Shown piece after piece: positions 60,531 through 64,000 of a stretch of 64,000 nucleotides of DNA. The notes beneath the pieces were generated by a model. The model was not told the DNA's origin and made no database searches. It saw nothing but the letters and a program-made list of their open reading frames with translations. The stretch spans positions 1 through 64,000 of the forward strand of contig NZ_AP017978.1 in the NCBI RefSeq assembly GCF_000648235.2. The letters run 5' to 3'. Each line of letters starts with the position of its first letter. The first letter of the stretch is position 1. A program made the translations under genes and the position numbers. The stretch comes from Neochlamydia sp. S13. GTDB lineage: Bacteria; Chlamydiota; Chlamydiia; Chlamydiales; Parachlamydiaceae.

Positions 60531-60671
60531 AGAGGTGAATGCTACCTAAGGAAGAAGAAAAGATATTAGTGGCTTTTGATAAGCGGGGAAGGTTCTCTAC
60601 ATCCTTGGAATCTTTTAAGCATATGATTTGTTCCTTTAACCTATTAGCTGATGAAGACGCAAGCCATTTTG

Positions 60672-62363
60672 CTACAAGCGAAAACGCTGCTTTATTTTAT
60701 CTGGAATATTTTCCAGCGGATTTTCTTTCACCTGAAGATTTTCTAAAGCTGGTAGCTGTTTCATCTCGCCAGGAAGAGAGGTAAGGTGGTTGTTGTTTAA
60801 GTAAAGACACTCCAGCTCAGAAAGCTGTCCTATCTCGGCAGGAAGAGAGGTTAGCTGGTTGTTATCTAAGTAGAGCTCTTGCAACTGAGACAGCTGCCCT
60901 ATTCCGGCAAGAAGGCCAGTAAGCTGATTGTTTTTTAAGTAAAGCACTTTTAGTTGCGATAGCTGCCCTATCTCTGCAGGAAGAGTAGCAAGCTGGTTAC
61001 CTTCTAAGTGAAGATATTCTAGCTGAGAAAGCTGCCCTATCTCTGCAGGAAGAGTAGCAAGCTGGTTACCTTCTAAGTGAAAATATTCTAGCTGAGAAAG
61101 CTGCCCTATCTCTGCAGGAAGAGTAGCAAGCTGGTTGCCTTCTAAGTGAAGATATTCTAGCTGAGAAAGCTGCCCAATTTCCGCAGGAAGAGTGTTTAGC
61201 TGGTTGCTGCTTAAGTAAAGCTTTTGCAGCTGCGATAGCTGCCCTACCTCTGCTGGAAGAAAGGTTAGTTGGTTATTACTTAAATTAAGCACTTCAAGCC
61301 GAGAAAGCCGTCCTATCTCTGCGGGAAAGGCGGTGCGTTGGTTATTACTTAAGTTAAGCACTTTCAGTTGCGATAGGTGTCCTATCTCTGCTGGAAGGGA
61401 AGCAAGCTGGTTGCTGTTTAAGTAAAGCTCTTGCAGCTGAGAAAGCTGCCCTATCTCTACAGGAAGAGTAGCAAGCTGGTTACCTTCTAAGTAAAGCTCT
61501 TGCAGCTGAGAAAGCTGCCCAATTTCCGCAGGAAGAGTGTTTAGCTGGTTGTATTCTAAGTTAAGCATTTCCAGTTGCGATAGGTGTCCTATCTCTGCTG
61601 GAAGGGAGACAAGCTGGTTGCTGCTTAAGTCAAGTTTTTGCAGCTGCGATAGCTGCCCTAACTCTGCAGGAAGGGAGATAAGCTGGTTGCTGCTTAAGTT
61701 AAGCGCTTGCAGTCGAAGCAGATGGCCTATCTCTGCAGGAAGGGAAGTGAGCTGGTTGCTGCTTAAGTAAAGGCCTCTTAGCTGTGATATCTGCCCTATC
61801 TCTGGGGGTAAAGAAATCAAGCCAGTTCCTGTTAAATTTAAGCTCGTAATATTTTTGCCATATCTTATGATCCACTCTCTAAACAGCTCTCCTTTCTTTT
61901 CTAAAGGCAAATACTTGATTTTTTCTTGGTCTAAGTATTTCTCTCCACCAGGAATTTTTTTCCACACTAACAGGCGATTAATATTCACCAGATAAGAAGA
62001 GTAATTAGTCAGAGTAAGATATCTTTTTTCCTCGGTTATCCATTTAAATTCTAATTCTAAAGGTGAAAGAGAGCTAGCTAGAGTGAAGGTTTGTTTAAAG
62101 ATGGCATTTACCTTTGCTGTTTTGGAAAGCTCTTCTTCTAGCTTATAAATCCTATCTAGAACAATAACCTGCTTAGCAACATCTCCTTGAGGAACATGCA
62201 CTTTACTTATTTGCCAATAAAGAGAAGGCATGACCTCGTTAGTTAGCAGATGGCGCCATCTTCCACATACGCTAAATAAGGAAGGGCTAGCACAAGCCTT
62301 TAAAATAGGGACTAGTATTTCATTAGGTAAATGCTCAATGTTGGCAGAAGAGCTAGGGTTCAT
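60672..62363 (-). CDS. F-box / leucine-rich-repeat protein, putative effector
   Basis: The 563-residue product begins with an F-box (EHLPNEILVPILKACASPSL, CGRWRHLL; residues 8-45) that could bind host Skp1. After a helical linker come 16-17 LRRs of 23 residues with the pattern LPAEIGQLSQLxxLYLxxNQL (about 185-560). The repeats are of the bacterial-type SDS22/LPX class. No signal peptide is visible. The architecture mirrors eukaryotic FBXL substrate adaptors, and F-box/LRR families are known to be expanded in amoeba symbiont chlamydiae, so a type III-secreted ubiquitin-ligase adaptor is the best guess. The start is ATG at 62363; an opposite-strand frame at 60539 is not a gene. Confidence 0.85.
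   Translation of the reverse strand: MNPSSSANIEHLPNEILVPILKACASPSLFSVCGRWRHLLTNEVMPSLYWQISKVHVPQGDVAKQVIVLDRIYKLEEELSKTAKVNAIFKQTFTLASSLSPLELEFKWITEEKRYLTLTNYSSYLVNINRLLVWKKIPGGEKYLDQEKIKYLPLEKKGELFREWIIRYGKNITSLNLTGTGLISLPPEIGQISQLRGLYLSSNQLTSLPAEIGHLLRLQALNLSSNQLISLPAELGQLSQLQKLDLSSNQLVSLPAEIGHLSQLEMLNLEYNQLNTLPAEIGQLSQLQELYLEGNQLATLPVEIGQLSQLQELYLNSNQLASLPAEIGHLSQLKVLNLSNNQRTAFPAEIGRLSRLEVLNLSNNQLTFLPAEVGQLSQLQKLYLSSNQLNTLPAEIGQLSQLEYLHLEGNQLATLPAEIGQLSQLEYFHLEGNQLATLPAEIGQLSQLEYLHLEGNQLATLPAEIGQLSQLKVLYLKNNQLTGLLAGIGQLSQLQELYLDNNQLTSLPAEIGQLSELECLYLNNNHLTSLPGEMKQLPALENLQVKENPLENIPDKIKQRFRL
60930..61200 (-). repeat. Near-identical 69-bp tandem repeats within the LRR gene
   Basis: At least three consecutive 69-base units, one LRR each, are almost identical in DNA (GCAGGAAGAGTAGCAAGCTG, CTTCTAAGTGAA recurring). 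One differs by a single codon (Phe for Leu in EYFHLEG). They are recent duplications and keep the frame. Confidence 0.88.
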
Positions 62364-62584
62364 TGTATAGCCTCTTTAATTGTCATGCATATTTTCAATC
62401 GTTTTTTAGGCAATATATAGAAAAGAACACAAAACATACAAGAAAATATTAGAAACAAGACCCTTAGCCTTTAAGTTTGGAAGTAGTGAAATATCAAATG
62501 GGTGTAAGCAGAAGTGTTGGCAAAAACAAGATAAGGAAGGATGAATACATACTAAAAGCGTAGCAAAATGAGATTGCATATGCT
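62364..62584. other. Upstream region of the F-box/LRR gene
   Basis: A 221-base gap. It should contain the promoter for the minus-strand LRR gene. I see no gene or clear signal in it. Confidence 0.35.
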
Positions 62585-63535
62585 CGAATAAGTTAATAAT
62601 GTAGTTAATCGATTAAAGAAGCATCCTAATCTTTTAGAATCCATTAGAAATTTATTAGGTATTACCGCAGAAGTTAAAGGGATTGAAGGAGCGGATGATG
62701 CTGAATTTGCTCTTATTCTCGAGGTTTAGAGGCTTAAGGAAAAAATGCGTTGAGGATTGGGAAAGCATCAAACAAAGGGGCCGGAAGCCAAGGATCGAAA
62801 ACTACAATTAAGACAATACTCAAAAAAAGCTAAGTTGTTACACAACATTTGGGGTAGTAGCTATGGAAGAGAAATGCTTTTTACAAGCAGGAAAATTGAT
62901 TAAGCCCTTTTCGCTTTCTTCCCAGATTAGATGTAGAGGGGTATTCTTTACTATTAAAGTGAGCGATAACCGACGTTGGAGCAAATGTAGCATTTGGAAA
63001 AGTAAGGGGAAAGATGAAGAAGCATGATGGAGTTGGAGCTTCTTCTATGAGTAGGTTGATCACCCATAAATATGCAAGCAAAATAGCTAAGCTAAAAAAG
63101 AAGCGTCGATTCAAAAAGCAATCATTATCAGTAAAACAGATGGGAGTATAGTGCCCATCATTTTTTGAGCTCAAAGAATGGTTAGAAGAGAGTAAAGAGA
63201 AGTTAAAAACTGGAAAATGCCGAAATGTTTTCAAAGAGATTGAAAATAAGTTCAACACTCTAGATCAATCCGAGCAGGAGAATGGTTTAATAAGATGTTA
63301 TAGATAGATGGAAAAAAGATTGGATAGGATGAATTATAAAAGTACTTTAGATAAAGGTTTACCGATTGGTTTAAGGCGAGATAGAAAATAGCCTTAAGGT
63401 ATGCCAAAAGAGACTGAAAAGAGCGGAAGCGTGGCGAAAGATAGAAAATGCTCATGCAATGCTGAACTTAAGAATAGGTAGATTAGATGGTCTCACTGGG
63501 AAGCTTACTGGAATTCTTATAAAGCTGCTGCTTAG
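62585..63535 (+). pseudogene. ISKra4-like transposase relic
   Basis: Broken frames read in order: VNRLKKHPNLLESIRNLLGI, EGADDAEFALILEV, then later YKSTLDKGLPI and, after a shift, GEIENSLKVCQKRLK and ENAHAMLNLRIGRLDG. The order LPIGSGEIES, then KRLK, then ENAxAMLxLR is the C-terminal signature of ISKra4-type transposases, as I recall the family. Many stops show that it is long dead. Confidence 0.55.
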
Positions 63536-63652
63536 AAAAAATTGCCAACAATTTTGTTTATACCTTCCGAGAGACTCCAATAAGCTTTTTACTTGCCACA
63601 CTACTTATGATTTTGCTATGTTGATTAGACTTTTCAACTGGAGATTCTAGCT

Positions 63653-63880
63653 ATGGCCTTCCATCCACATAAAGACCTTAAATACATTCTACACCCTTAT
63701 ATATTCGTGCTTAAAGAAAACCAGGGAATCCAAAATGACCTTTTCGATTATTCACTTTGGATGATGCGTATTTCTCCTGAAACTATACGTTCTCCAAAAG
63801 GCGTTGAAGGGAAAAAAGGAATAGTGGGGGACGATTTTGATGCTTTTCAAGCTCATTTAAATTTTTCTTCTCTTCTATAA
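63653..63880 (+). CDS. Small hypothetical ORF
   Basis: A 75-codon frame (MAFHPHKDLKYILHPY to HLNFSSLL). I do not recognise it. A weak purine stretch (CTGGAGATT) lies upstream. It follows decayed transposon sequence and could be a remnant rather than a gene. Confidence 0.25.
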   Translation: MAFHPHKDLKYILHPYIFVLKENQGIQNDLFDYSLWMMRISPETIRSPKGVEGKKGIVGDDFDAFQAHLNFSSLL

Positions 63881-63921
63881 GAGATTTAGAAAATTGAATT
63901 TTCAAGGATAAACTTTGACAG

Positions 63922-63948
63922 CTAGCACTCTTTTGATTGAAGTGCTAA
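63922..63948 (+). promoter_or_regulatory. CIRCE operator (HrcA-binding site)
   Basis: CTAGCACTC, nine bases, then AAGTGCTAA matches the CIRCE consensus TTAGCACTC-N9-GAGTGCTAA with one mismatch in each arm. A TTGACA box lies immediately before it at 63915-63920. CIRCE is bound by the repressor HrcA and in chlamydiae controls the hrcA-grpE-dnaK and groESL operons, so one of these probably begins just right of the window on the plus strand. Confidence 0.85.
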
Positions 63949-64000
63949 AAAATTCTAAAACTCCTTGCAAACTTTTCTCGATTCCTATATCTTTTGGTTT

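Noticed and set aside
60539-60784. Plus-strand 81-codon frame
   Set aside because: It starts in an IS5 relic and ends antisense to the last LRRs of the F-box/LRR gene; no family match.

Overview
The window looks like a chromosome segment of an amoeba-associated chlamydia (Parachlamydiaceae), most like Neochlamydia. The grounds are: a chlamydial-order cell wall/division cluster (murF-mraY-murD-nlpD-ftsW, then murG-murC-ddl); large eukaryote-like effectors with F-box, OTU, TPR and LRR domains; AT-rich DNA; and a very heavy insertion-sequence load. The genus is an inference; no rRNA gene is present to settle it.

Layout. (1) 1-3910, minus strand: a possible partial ftsQ, a decayed ddl, murC and murG. 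(2) 3911-18600, plus strand: an island of three giant paralogous genes encoding F-box/nucleotidyltransferase/TPR proteins, the middle one also carrying an OTU protease domain, with one IS4-type element. The island sits exactly between murG and ftsW, which are neighbours in other chlamydiae. Pieces of the ftsW 3' end lie behind the island genes, so the island appears to have grown by duplication next to ftsW. (3) 18587-24520, minus strand: ftsW, nlpD-like, murD, mraY, murF, tightly spaced as an operon. (4) 24840-31840: nested mobile elements. An IS630 remnant is split by another IS, whose transposase gene contains an ORF-less group II intron and whose leader carries an ISL3 element. A dead toxin-antitoxin pair and an IS701 element follow. 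(5) 32140-36729: a fourth giant F-box/nucleotidyltransferase/TPR gene, its 3' end cut off by an IS. (6) 36718-48717: a second mobile-element graveyard with two near-identical IS481 copies, two IS66 elements, a head-to-tail array of three group II introns, IS5-type, IS630 and IS1634 elements, many inserted into one another with readable target duplications. (7) 48985-60172: conventional genes: an RND efflux operon (outer membrane factor frameshifted), a fatty acid desaturase, a kinase-like putative effector, tRNA-Cys, rsmI and a FadL-type porin. (8) 60290-64000: an IS5 relic, an F-box/LRR effector, an ISKra4-like relic, and at the right edge a CIRCE operator that probably controls a heat-shock operon just outside the window.

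The main biological theme is an effector family that pairs a eukaryotic ubiquitin-ligase adaptor module (F-box) and, once, a deubiquitinase-like module (OTU) with a GlnD/DUF294-like nucleotidyltransferase domain and 14 to 22 kinesin-light-chain-type TPRs. The second theme is genome plasticity: repeat-driven duplication, IS nesting, and group II introns whose exon-binding sites differ between copies. Many frameshifts fall in homopolymer runs; they could be real decay, transcriptionally rescued, or sequencing errors.
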